DNA from: Atkinsonella hypoxylon
Taxonomy: Eukaryota; Ascomycota; Sordariomycetes; Hypocreales; Clavicipitaceae
Reading direction: 5' to 3'
Assembly (NCBI GenBank): GCA_000729835.1
Contig: JFHB01000046.1
Coordinates: 1 to 64,000 of the forward strand
DNA: 64,000 nt
Shown here: positions 9,028 through 20,148 of the stretch, in pieces
How the letters are laid out: the number at the start of each line of letters is the position of its first letter
Position numbering within the stretch: the first letter of the stretch is position 1
The notes under the pieces: generated by a model
Databases searched by the model: none
The model's input: only the letters and a program-made list of their open reading frames with translations
What the model was told of the DNA's origin: nothing
Position numbers and translations under genes: made by a program

Positions 9028-11572
9028 CTAATGCCCCTGTCCTACAAACGTCGACTCGGCAGTAATCCCAGCCACCGATTCACCCAACGTTCCGTTCCCA
9101 TCGAACCCGGCTCCCGACGCATCATCAATCACCTCGTCCTCCACCGACACAAGCCTGGAGAGGAGAAACTCTATCCTCTGCATCGACTTCTCCATCACCG
9201 CCATCCTAGCCGCCATGCTCTCCGTCGTAGCAGCATCGTCAGCGTGAGAGCCCCTCCGCTTGTGCGGAAACATCGAGTCCCTACGTGATGGTTTCTGCAG
9301 CTGCAGCGCCTGGCCCTCGCCAGCAGTCTGCCTCGCGAACTGGCGCCGAATAAGATGGTGCGTCAGGTGGTCGTCCACCGCGATGTCAAGCTGCACGTCT
9401 TCCGGCGGCGGCACTTGGAAGACGGCGCGAAGATAGCGATGGGCAGAGAGCTGCCATTTCTGCCAAAACCATTTCTTGGCGCGCGGATACGTCGTCTGGC
9501 TGACGGTCTTGGAGGGCCAGAGGAGGCGTCGCTCGGCTACGGCAATGACGAGCAGCAGCGGGAGATTCACGAGGCGGACCATGGCGACGTGGATCTTGTG
9601 AAACCAGCGTGGGCTGACGACGAACTTGAGTGGCAGCAGGAAGAAGACGGCGAAAAGGTTGAAGGGCGGCTGGTAGGCAAATACCGCGTCTGCCTTGACG
9701 CCCTCCAGCGTTAGGACAGCTCGTCGGTATTGTATCTCGGATGTGGCGTTTGCTGAGATGTTGCTGAACGTGTTGGAGAGCATAGACACGAGGATGGTCA
9801 AGAACAGGGTATTTCCAAGAAAAGCAAATGCCACCATGATGCTGGGCCCTAAAAGCCAGTGAATTTCCGCCTGGGCATCGTCAGAGGCGTGAACACAAAA
9901 GAGATGGTTGCTCAAATGGTTGGAAAAGGGTCTTCTTACCGAACGCTGAATGCCCGTTCCATCGAGCCCAAACCAAATATAGATCATCCACTTAGATATC
10001 GTCCTGTGCTATGTCAGACTTTGGACGCTGATGAAATGCCACCTTACTTTCCCCTTATTACGAATGAAAAAGAAAAGAAAAGAAAAAAACTCACACGACC
10101 GGATGCGCTCCCTCGCCTAACCACAACAGAGCCAGAAGGAATCCTAAAAAGCACCAAGCCGACAGCGCAGTCAAGAAGAAAAAGTCCACCATCATGGACC
10201 TCAAGCACAAGAGAAAGAGGTTATCCGACAGCAGCGTAAATGCCACTCGAGGTATAAGAGCAGGAGCCGCCAAAGCCAGCACGTTAAAGGCTTGCTCCCC
10301 TGGCCGTGCGATGCCCAGCCGCAGGCCATATATCCTTAAAAAGAGATATATCGAGTATATGCAAACGAACGTGACATCGAGAAAGGACCACAGATTTTGC
10401 GTGTAAACGCCCCTTACGCGTAGAAGATTAGCGCGCGTCCATGAATCACACAACATCATGGCATCGTCGAAGCTAGATTCAGAAAGTAGGTGTCCCGGGC
10501 AAACTTACCATCCGTGAGCGAGAATCGTAGCAAATTGATCTAGCCCCCATCCAAAGGCATACACAGCAAAGGCCGCTTCCAACGCCGTCAGTTTCCCCTC
10601 TTCCCGGACGAGCATGACACCAATGTACAGGGCTAGCAGAACGGCAAATTGTATCTGTTCCAGAATATTCCGGTTCCGCGGAACGATCAATCTGTACTGA
10701 TTGAGCAGCGGCGACTCCTGCGGATCGTACAACGAGATGGGCTTCAGCTTGTAATGATCCGGGATGATGTCCCAGAACGTAGACGGCGTGTAGATGATGC
10801 GGCCTTCGTAAATGGCCGATATGACATAATGACAGGTGCTCGAGCTGAGAAAATGCTTGCTCTCAGTCAAGATGGCCACCTCGAGGGACGGCAAGGTGCG
10901 GTGGAACGTCCACGACGTCTTGGCCTCCGCCTCTTCGCGAATGTGATCAGGGGCATTCTGGAAGGGCTCGAAGCCTGCGACGAGGATGTGAGCAAGGAGG
11001 AGTAGTCCGTCTGGGCCTTCATGGTCCTCGCCGAAGCGGCGCAGGATGCGAGTGGCAATGAGCTCGCAGAGCGTGGCGCGCGTCCAGTTGACGTTGTGCC
11101 TGGTGCTCGAGTAGGATTCTTCCAGCAGGAATTGAGCACGGTTGACGAGCAAGCAGTAGACTGGCACAAAGATTCTTGTCAGACACGTGCTTTGGAGTTG
11201 CGGGAAGGAAACGGGAACGGCCAAATGTCACGGTTTCTATACATGAACGCGTGGTGCAGACTGACTTATGGAAATATCGTCCAGCTCATAAAACTTATCT
11301 ATCAGCGGCCGAATGACCGTCACATTGATCCTCACATCACGCAACTGCTCCAGACTCAGATAGTCCTCGACCACGCTGATGATGTCGCGCCGTATTCGGT
11401 GAATAGTGGTGTAGACGGGCAGATGGCTATGCGGATTCGTCATGCAGCTGTAGACTCGGTCACCCGTCTCTTCGGACGTGCCATGGTAATCTGAGTACAG
11501 CCGGCTCAGGAGGGGGCGGCGCTCATCCGACGCAGGTGGCAGTGTAATGCGCCGCCTGATGCTTGTGGCCAT
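9028..11572 (-). CDS. YVC1: Vacuolar TRP-type cation channel, Yvc1-like
   Basis: Five exons (complement): 11266-11572, 10509-11160, 10095-10412, 9940-10003 and 9028-9870, giving 727 aa. All four junctions keep phase and join conserved sequence (YELDDISI-IYCLLVNRAQFLL; ILAHGWGVYTQNLW; HPVVTISKWMIYIWFG; GTGIQRSAEIHWLLGP). The ~300-residue N-terminal region is cytosolic; hydrophobic helices begin around IQFAVLLALYIGVMLV and run through six segments. The pore is the FGLDGTGIQ loop just before FLGNTLFLTILVSMLSNTF (S6), as in yeast Yvc1. Yvc1 releases Ca2+ from the vacuole on hyperosmotic shock or membrane stretch; in filamentous fungi it supports polarised growth. The C-terminal tail is basic and then acidic. 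The 5' donor of intron 1 is a weaker GTCAGT. Confidence 0.93.
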
Positions 11573-12169
11573 AAAACGGACGGTGTCTACTGCGCTGCGC
11601 GCTTGAGATGGTCAAGGACGTGAGATGGGTTGTGCGCTTCCTCGAGCAAAGAGGGAGTGAGTGAGCAAGGTGGATATCGTCGAGATGGCGGGTTGAAAAA
11701 TCAAACAAGGTTGAATTCAATGAGAGACACGCTGTTCAGGCAATAGTGACGTATATAATCGTATCTAGATATCTAGGCGGTAGGGTAGGTATGAAAACCG
11801 GGAAGCAGGCCCAAAAAGGAAAAAGAAGAGGTGAAAAGAGATGAATTACAACAGTCGAGTTGATTGCACGAGAAAATCCCCGGCAAATCTGGTTGGTGAG
11901 TTGTGCAACGGGAGTACGGAGTGCTTCGTGGTAAATACTCCGAAAGGGGGATTGGATTGGTTGGATTGGTTGGATTGGTTGGATGAACACATACGGAATA
12001 GGAAAAATCCTTTTACTTAGTTAGTGACGTCGTCGATCCGTCTGGGACATGAATGCGCGACAACGCCACTACAGGCCATGCAGGACCGTCACTCAGTCAC
12101 CCACGAATTTCATACAAGTCGTCCAGACACATAACTATACATGCCATGCACACATCTGAGCCCGCCAAT
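11573..12169. promoter_or_regulatory. YVC1 upstream region / 3' flank of the APH-like kinase gene
   Basis: 597 bases. It contains a TGACGTCG element at 12025-12032, a minisatellite at 11954-11985 (unit GGATTGGTT) and a GTACGGAGT motif at 11914-11922. No ORF of interest. Confidence 0.5.
11954..11985 (+). repeat. Tandem repeat, 9-bp unit GGATTGGTT
   Basis: Three full copies and a partial fourth, read directly from the sequence. Confidence 0.9.
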
Positions 12170-13457
12170 CTACAGCTTCGCAGCCTTCCCCCGAGCCTCC
12201 TGCGCCAGCTTCCACGCAAATTCGGCCATTGGTCCCCGCGTCACAGCATACTGCTTCGCCTTCTCACTGCTCGCCTGTCTGCGCGCGTATCTCGCCGCAA
12301 TGCCCTGACACACACCCGCCATCTTAAAGATGTTGAACGCCATGCCCCAGCTCATGTCCGCCTGTGGGTTGTAGCCCGAGATGTCAGCATACCAGCCCAG
12401 CAGCTGCTCCTCTGTAGGCAGACCGGGCGTTCTGCCGGGTAAGAAGCCCTTGGCCGACTGGACGTAAGCACCGGCGTGTGCGCCCAAGTAGTATTGCGTG
12501 AGGAGGTTGCACACGTCCGAGAGAGGGTGGCCGACCGTGGACATTTCCCAACTGTTTGCCAGGCCAGATGCGTCAGCAATCCATCTTGCCTGATTTGAAT
12601 CCTGGACCAAGCCAAGCCAGAAAACAAGCTGTGGACAACAAGGGTCAAGAGATGGCTAAGACTTACTCCAGAATACCAATCACCCTCGGTTCCGTCTTGT
12701 GAAAGACCAGATTATCAATCTTGTAATCTCCATGCACTAACGTCGCCCTATCCTTGGGCTGACTCGCCTCATTCATAAAAAAGTCAACCATGTCCTCCAG
12801 GTGCGGCAAGCGGCCCACCTTCTCCCCCGTCTCGACATCCTCAATCGCCTCCTGCGCCAAGGAGATTGTGCTCCAGGTCTGCACCTGCCGGTTATAAAAC
12901 CCAGACGGCTTTCCGAACTGTTCCAATCCAATCTTCTTGTAGTCAACCGTGTGGAAGCGCGCGAGCGTCTCAATCGCAGCCCGCCACATGGCCGTCCTCT
13001 CCCCCGCCGTCACATCCGGAAGGGTAAAGTCTTCGATGATGCGCCCGTCCAGAAACTCCATGATGTAGAAGGGCGTGCCAATGATGGAGTCGTCTTCGCA
13101 CAGGCAATACGTCTTCGGGACAGCCACGTCTGTGTTTTCAAGGGCATGCAGCACGCGGTATTCTCGCTCAACCTTATGAGCCGCCTTGGAAATAAGCTTT
13201 CCGGGTGGCTTCTTGCGCATTACAAACTTTTTTGAGTCGGCCGCTGTAATTTGATATGTTGGGTTGGACTGCCCGAATCCAAACTGCAATAATCCGCCGC
13301 GTCAGCCATGTTTCATTCTCGAAAGTACTGTCAGGACCCAGGTAAGCAAAGCAAATACCTGCTTTACATCAATTGGCAACTTGATCTCGGGCACATTGTT
13401 CTCGATGAATTTGCTGAATGCTGCCTCATCAATCGGCTGGCGAATTCGCCCAGCCAT
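12170..13457 (-). CDS. APH-fold phosphotransferase (ACAD11 N-terminal kinase-like)
   Basis: Three exons (complement): 13359-13457, 12667-13283 and 12170-12551, giving 365 aa; introns are phase 0 and phase 2. The protein has the aminoglycoside-phosphotransferase/choline-kinase fold: a nucleotide-binding lobe with FVMRKKPPG, the hinge FYIMEFLDGRI, the catalytic loop LVHGDYKIDNLVFH (HGD at about 217-219), and the Mg-binding DWE, which is restored only by splicing intron 2 (GILDWEMSTVGHPLSD). This version matches the kinase half of ACAD10/ACAD11, which phosphorylates 4-hydroxyacyl-CoAs for their breakdown. In fungi it commonly occurs as a free-standing protein of this length. The true substrate here is unknown; small-molecule kinase is safe, drug resistance is not implied. 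Confidence 0.85.
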
Positions 13458-14973
13458 CTTGACGCTATGCAGCTGCTTGTGCAGCTAATAGCATATCCTA
13501 AAGATAGTAAATAGACATTAGGCAGTGATTGCAGCAGAGCAATACCGTTCAGAGAGTTGAATGCGCGCCCGTGTGATATTTGACACCGTCGTCGTCCTTG
13601 GTAGAGGCGTCGAGGTACTCAGTCACAAGGCCGGAACAGACGTCAGCCGAAGCCGAGGTTCCTACATGTAGTCCCTCGGGAAAGTCGACCGATTTGACCA
13701 CGGATGGATGGAGAACCCAGATTGAAGAGTGGGGCTGCCGTTGCAGCAACCACACAAGCCAAGGGATTCGATGGTTGAATGACGTGGAGGAGTAACATCG
13801 AATGAGGACGGGAGGCATATGGCACGATGGCTCTTGGTCTGGTCTCTGGCTGGGCCTACCCGTGCCACGCCCCACTTCTTCTTGCATTCCAATGTGAAAC
13901 TTACCCATCTTTTCTTAGTCCTGCGGGTCAATTTCATGTTTCGAGACAAAAGACACAGCCCAGAATCAATTTGCAGCTATATCATCACTGGTTCTATCCG
14001 GTGACGGACTACCCTGGTTGAATCTATATCCATCACATCGCCAAAGGAGGTCTAGCCTCCGTCATAGTGTCCTGACACTATTTTCTCTTTCCAGATTGTT
14101 TCGCTATATTTTTCTTTTCTTTTGTGACCCTTCTTCGTGCGTGTTTTCTTATGAATGAGACCCGATTGCTGTCAGTCCTTGAGTCTTCCGTCCGTCTGCG
14201 ACTGCCACAAGGTAGTAGTATGTGGGAGTTTGAGGGACAAAGATTTGGTCAGTGTGTCAAGGATTGAACGAATCCCATTGGGTACTACCCGTTCACTATA
14301 CTGCCGTTCCAGTGACAATAGTAAACAAAGGCTGTACGCTCAAGAACCGCCATATTCGCTTGTGATAGACCATCTTCTCAACATACCGAAGTGGGAAAGA
14401 AAAGGTTGAATACGGTAAAGAGAAGAAGAGAAATGAATGGGTGGAAAAGAAAGAGTATGAGAAGGAGAGAAAAACAAAGAAAGACAGTTCGACGAGTGAC
14501 AAGGAAGAGAGAGAATCAGGTAACAAGGGTATCCATCGTTTCGAATCATCCATGCATTCTGTCCATCCAGTAATCTCAAGGTCGCGCTCAACTTTCATGA
14601 TGGGGCAGTGGTATGCTGTTGCCAGTCCAGGTGTGTATTAGGGAGAGAGAAAAAGAAGAAGAAAAAAAGCCAGCCTCTTTGCAAACGGGATATCACATCC
14701 CTCGAAATTACAAGACATGCCAGCCACGCAACGAACATTCCCAGTCCAAGATATCATCTACATGGACATCGCTTTCCACCGCCCTACCAAACACCGTAAT
14801 TCCCCGAGCAGATACTGCTAAAGTGATTCCGAGATTATGCAACATGACAACAAGAGGAGAAAAAAAGGAAGGACGGCGTGACAGATACTTCTGTCATCAT
14901 GACATCGTGAATATACTGGTTGACCAGATCATCAAGTCAATCCTCCGGCACCGACAAAATGTCGTCCGGCCCT
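13458..14973. other. Intergenic region between the APH-like kinase start and the HapB stop
   Basis: About 1.5 kb. It holds the kinase promoter and the HapB 3' flank. A purine-rich tract (AG-rich on +, about 14395-14520) and a CT-rich patch near 14088-14130 stand out. Several short ORFs have no recognisable domain. Confidence 0.4.
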
Positions 14974-15735
14974 TTAACTCTCATCATCACCGTCTCCTCC
15001 TGAATTTCGTGGCTCCGTTTTTGTCTTCTTGTTGGGAGAGCCGGGCTCTGCCTCGGATTTTCGTTTGGTTCCTGCCGGGTCATTGGTCTTGGGCGCAGTA
15101 TTGTCTCCGCTCTCCATTATTTTGCCATTTTCTCCTTTAGCCTCCCTCTCCATTGCTGCGACTTCTTCAGCGGTCAAAAAACGCCCACCAGGGCCACGAG
15201 GTCTGCGCATGGCATGATTGTGACGTGACTCGTGAAGATAGGGTTTGCGGCCCTTGGATGTCAGTCGCAGCTGCTCTTCTAGACGTTGTCGGGCAACTCG
15301 GCGCTTGAGAATTCGATGAAATTGCTTGGCGTTGACATACAACGGCGACTCTTCAGCACCACCGGCAGGCATTTCGGGGGACTGAGGGTGTTGCATCGCT
15401 TGTCCAGGAGCCATCTGCGGAGGTGCAACGCCTGGTCGGCCCGCACCATGATTCATCATGCCTTGTGCGTTGGGCATACCCGGACTTGTTACTTGGCTCA
15501 TCCTCCTGGGCATTTGAGACATGTTGGTCATTCGCGGCGATTGCCTATTGTCCTTTTTCGAGCCATCACCAAGGCGCGGTGAGGTTTGGGACAGGCTTGG
15601 ATCCGAGTGCATGTAAGGATAGTTTGAGCCAGATGCGGCGGCGGTAGCAGCCATGGCTGCCGCCTGGATGCCAGGCATACCATAGGGAACTTGCTGGATG
15701 CCCTGTTGGGGCACGCCATATTGTGGTTGATACAT
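14974..15735 (-). CDS. hapB: CCAAT-binding complex subunit HapB (NF-YA/Hap2)
   Basis: DNA-contacting subunit of the CCAAT-binding complex with HapC and HapE; in fungi it governs iron (with HapX), redox and carbon/nitrogen genes. The 253-aa frame has a Met/Gln/Pro-rich N-terminus. The NF-YA core is at about 129-190: ESPLYVNAKQFHRILKRRVAR (subunit association helix), a short linker, then RKPYLHESRHNHAMRRPRGPGGRF (sequence-specific CCAAT contact). A bipartite-like basic patch (KRKSEAEPGSPNKKTK) near the C-terminus is a likely nuclear signal. The start is uncertain. A strong acceptor (ACCTCTCAG) ends one base before the ATG, so an upstream exon, coding or not, is likely. Other fungal HapB proteins are often longer at the N-terminus. 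Confidence 0.9.
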   Translation of the reverse strand: MYQPQYGVPQQGIQQVPYGMPGIQAAAMAATAAASGSNYPYMHSDPSLSQTSPRLGDGSKKDNRQSPRMTNMSQMPRRMSQVTSPGMPNAQGMMNHGAGRPGVAPPQMAPGQAMQHPQSPEMPAGGAEESPLYVNAKQFHRILKRRVARQRLEEQLRLTSKGRKPYLHESRHNHAMRRPRGPGGRFLTAEEVAAMEREAKGENGKIMESGDNTAPKTNDPAGTKRKSEAEPGSPNKKTKTEPRNSGGDGDDES

Positions 15736-18549
15736 ACTGAGAGGTATAGTTCTGCTGATGATGAAATGCTGGCTTATAGAAAAATCCGATGGAATTGTCG
15801 TCAGTCAGTCGGGCCAGTCGTGAGCGCTCTCGCGACGGAGGACACGCGCGCGTTTGTGTGGGGGGGGGGGGGGCGAATAAGAATGAGAGACTTGAGCAAC
15901 ACGGCAAGAATACCCAAGCAAATGAGGGTTCGAGAGTCAGATGACGAATGACGAACAGTCGCAATGAGGCAACCTATCCGGCGACAGCTGATGGTTTAAA
16001 GTGCACAGCCGGCTTGGGTTCTGGCTCTGGTTGGGCACAGGTGGCTAGCAACGGCCGTCCTCACTTGGGCAGGGCAGTTGCGGCAGGCGCTGGCTGTACA
16101 GGCACCCAAAACTGTGGTAGTGGGTGTCTGAGCTGGCAGGACGATGCAGCGGGATGTCAGGGCTATGGTAGCCTCCTGAGGGCTAAATCAGGGTGCGGCG
16201 CAGATCGACGTAGCGGTCGTATTGCAAGGCCAAAGGTACACGATCGTACTTGAGACTGCCTCCTGGGGACGGGAGAGGCTCACGTCGTGAGACACTGCAC
16301 AATTCGTCTAAGTCTGAAAGGGACTGCAAGGCCAGAAACAAGACCAAGTCTGTCCAACCAGAGCAGTTAGCATAGCTGTATTTGGGACAGACGAAGAACG
16401 CAGCTAGTGGGGTAGGTTCAAAACATTAAAACAGAGTGGACTGGGGAAGAGCAACAGGACGAAGCCACAAATCGGCAGCCTGGGGTGGTGGGCCACACTT
16501 GTGATGCGTTGGCAGTCCCCTCATGCATGTTGACGGGGAACAGCACGGTTCGGGACCAGCGAGGCCCAACTGCGCCAACGGCCGGACGCCAATGCAGTCA
16601 TCTTAGCGGTCGTCGATGGCACAGAAGGGGGAACAGCCACCAGCCTGTCGCCACTTATCGGACTCAACTTTCGTGGCATATTCACGGATGTCATTCGGAG
16701 CACACGATTCTAAGCGACCTGTGCCTTAAAACCAAATCGAGTGGGCAAAACGACGAACGCCTCGAGATCGAGATACCATGACAGCAATAATGGCAGGCTG
16801 TTCTTCCTCGGGGCAAACGCGAGCTCGCAAAGACAATGGGCCCTTGGACTCAACTATGCCAGCCAACGACATCTGGATAAATAGCCAGCACGGGTAGGAG
16901 TCGGAGGTGCAAGTATCGTTGGGGTGTGAACCAATTCGACAATGTGTTGGTCACTAAACTGCCTCAAAACTTGGCCGAGATGTAAAGGATAATATGGGGG
17001 TTGTCATCCTTCTGATTGGAGGCAAGGCAAAGGGCGTACTGGGCAGATACTTTGCGCAAGGACGAAGAAAAAGTAGCGTACAGAGGTACTGACATTCTGA
17101 AACAGCATGAAGCAAATATGATATGTAAGTTGCGCCGCTGTGCAGGTCAAGCAAGACAATGAGGGAGCACTTGCTCGTGGTGAAGTTATCCGTCGTATGG
17201 AAAATTCAATGGTGTTGTGTTCAAGAATGTAGGCGCGTTCGCAAAACCTCCTCTATCGTTGACTGAAGGAAGCGCATAACGTGACCGCCCGTGAGCGAAA
17301 GCTTTGAGGCTTGTGACTAGAAGCAATATCGGTGAAAATATGTGAGGCGCAAGAGTTATGACGCGGTTACTGAAGGCTAGAAGGAGGGACGAGAAAAAAA
17401 GTGCCAGGGCGCAAAAGATATGGAGGTGAAAACTTATGAGGAAGGCCACGCCATGCCGGCGATGGTTACTTGAGGCTGGCAGTGAAGAGGATGAAAAGAA
17501 TTACAAGAATTAGCTCCCGGCTGCACATACCTTGGCGTCCTCGTGTGACGCGATGGGCGAACTGGTGTCTTCAAGGTAAATGGCGCGACAGCAGCTCAAC
17601 GACGGCGCTTCTCCAAGACGCGACACAGCTCTTTGCGCTCTGCTTAATACCCAGCCAAATGACAATAGATGGAACGCGCAGCGATGCGCAGTCACCTGAT
17701 GGTAATCTGGACCAATGGAGAATGCGAAATGGATGCTGGCCACGATGATAGGCTTTCTGCGATCAAAAAAGCTGCGATAGAGGTCGAATCGGCGACGCGC
17801 AAAAATCGGGAGCTGATTTGCTGAATGGGGGGAAGTGGGCGGTTTTTGGGGCAAAGCTAGAGTTCTCAACTGGACGACAAGGTGTAGCCCGGATTCCGGC
17901 ACTACAGCTGCCGGCGTTCCGAGGCGGGTAGGGAGCAGCAACAATTGGCGAGCCAGGAAGGCGCAAGGAAGAGGCGTACGGAGTAAAAGTATGGAGAATA
18001 GAAAAGCGGAATGAAGAAGGCCGGGCTGGAGCCGCGAGCAGCAGATGGTCTAACACGCAGCAATGGGGCAGTAGGCGATGTAAAAGTCCGTGGAAAGCGA
18101 GCACAAGCCAACGGACAGGTGCCAGGCGGTATTAAAATCTGCTGCTGCAGGAGTGGCGGGGAGCAAGCAGTGTGGTGAGAATGCCGATTGCAGACCCCTA
18201 AAGCCTGGATCAGAACGTCGAGGTCGGAATGGACGGGCCCTTGGGAGCAAGGACTTTCTTTGTTGCTGCTGGTGTGGGAGAGCGGCAAGCTGGAGCCGGA
18301 GCCGGAGCTGGAGGAGCTGGAGGAGCTGGAGCTAGAGCGCTATAGCTGGAGCGCTGCAGCTGGAGGGAGGAGCTCTGTGTTGCAGCGTTGCGAACTGCAG
18401 CCTGTCAGCCGTGAACTGCTGTCTGTGTGTGATGGTGCGGCTACCAACGCGGGAATTGCACGGCGCCGGTGATGAAGCGTCGGGCTTGTAGTTCTGCAAA
18501 GACCACCACAACAGACGCCTGGTTGGTCGGGGCTTTGGAAAGGGCAGTT

Positions 18550-18602
18550 CAAGCGTCAAGCGTCAAGCGTCAAATCGTCGAGCGTCGAGCGTCGAGCGTC
18601 GA
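18550..18602 (+). repeat. Two adjoining short tandem repeats (CAAGCGT and CGAGCGT units)
   Basis: Three copies of CAAGCGT, a degenerate spacer, then three copies of CGAGCGT. The two units differ at one base, so one array probably gave rise to the other. Confidence 0.85.
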
Positions 18603-20120
18603 CTGGCTGCTAGGCCGCCGGTTAGCCTGCTTGGCCTGCTTGTTGCTCAGAAAGCGGGAGCTGGCTCAAGCTGTCCAAAGCTTTCCCTTGCTGTCTCGGC
18701 CACGATGGTTCTGACTGGACGTCGGGACGCGCGCAAGGGAACGGGAGTCCGATCCTGTGCCTGGATACTCTGGAAGCTGCGTGAATGGCCAGAGCTAGCG
18801 AGCCAAGTTGTTTTGAGGTTTGGGCGAATCTGATTGCGCGCCAGGGCAAGCCGACGCGTGTTTTTGCCTGTCCTTTGCTGTCACCGTTGGGTGGAACAGA
18901 AGAGCGGGCGAGCAGGATTGATTGGCCGTGAACGCGAAAAAATGAATGGCCGCAAGGAAGGACGAAAGGATAAATGCGAGGATATGATTTGATTTCACTT
19001 GATGAGCGGGGGGACTGCACCTCTTTTAACAAGTCTGACTGGCTGAATCAGCCTCTCTGTGTGGGGGGTATCACACCGTCCCCACTTGGTACGCAAATGG
19101 CTGCGCGACTTTTGCTGCGTAGTTATTTGCTGACCCATGATGGCGATGATGCACGGACCATTGCGCTATTCTCGCCGAGCAGAAAAGGGTAGCTGCACAT
19201 GGTTAGCGCCATAGGAGGCATCACACAGAAATCAGAAAGCGCCAAGTAGGACTCTACAGTACCAGGTATCTAGGCTCAAAAGTAAGGCTTGTGCACACAT
19301 AATACTCCGTGATTGCGACACCACCATGCATAAAACAGGTATAAGAAGAAAGAATCGATGTTGCAAGTTGTGGACAAATGGCAACTTCAATACAGGGAGC
19401 GAGTTCAGCTTTGAGCTGGCATTTGCAATTTAGAGATGGAGGTATTGCTAGCCCGATGTGGTACAACCAATCAAAAGTCCCAGGACTCATGACGATAAGA
19501 CCGGGGGGGGGGGTTGGTGGGATATTACAGTTCAATGTTGGTACATAGTATCGTACCTGTAGCGACTGACGATGCAGCCAGTGCTTCTCGGCGTTTGCTT
19601 CAGGGAGTTAGTTTCTCTGCGCTGTCCATGGCAAGTGCCAGGCCAGCCCAATCTTTACACCCACGCAACCCTAGCGCCATAGTGCGATTTTCCCAGGAAT
19701 CCCTCATTTTGCACGTCGTCAGGGTTTTGATGTCATTCATTACAGTGACAATAATCTCCAGGTGCCATGTCGACTTAACTTCCGTGCTCTCGTCCTTGGT
19801 CCTGTGCTCCGCACAATAAACGGCCCCCGCTTCCATCAGAGTGGGCGGGTGGTACAAGCCAGCTAGCTCGCTCTGTAGTTATAGTTACTGTATGTATGTA
19901 CATGCTCCGTACAAATGGATATGTTATGTACCTCCTAGGATATAGGTATACTGACCAAATGGAAATGGATTACACCGTATTACGAATTGTCCACGGAGTA
20001 CGCTCGGGCTGAACTTTCCGAAGCTGCCATGTGCTGCTCAAATTACATAACGGGTCCTGAGTGAGACCAACGGCTTGCGGGAACCGTCAAGAAATGCATG
20101 ATGAAGGATCTTACAGTCAA

Positions 20121-20148
20121 CTACCTAGTAGGTACCTACCTAGGTACC
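20121..20148. repeat. Overlapping palindromes GTAGGTACCTAC and TACCTAGGTA
   Basis: A perfect 12-bp palindrome at 20128-20139 overlaps a perfect 10-bp palindrome at 20137-20146. A related cluster lies at 20650-20676, and weaker ones near 20900 and 51880. Confidence 0.8.

Noticed and set aside
15901..15945. Possible tRNA B-box (GGGTTCGAG)
   Set aside because: No acceptor stem, D-arm or A-box at the proper distance.
18292..18345. GGAGCTGGA-type repeat as a coding Leu/Glu coiled coil
   Set aside because: The frame is short, lacks start and splice context, and the neighbouring sequence is repetitive non-coding DNA.
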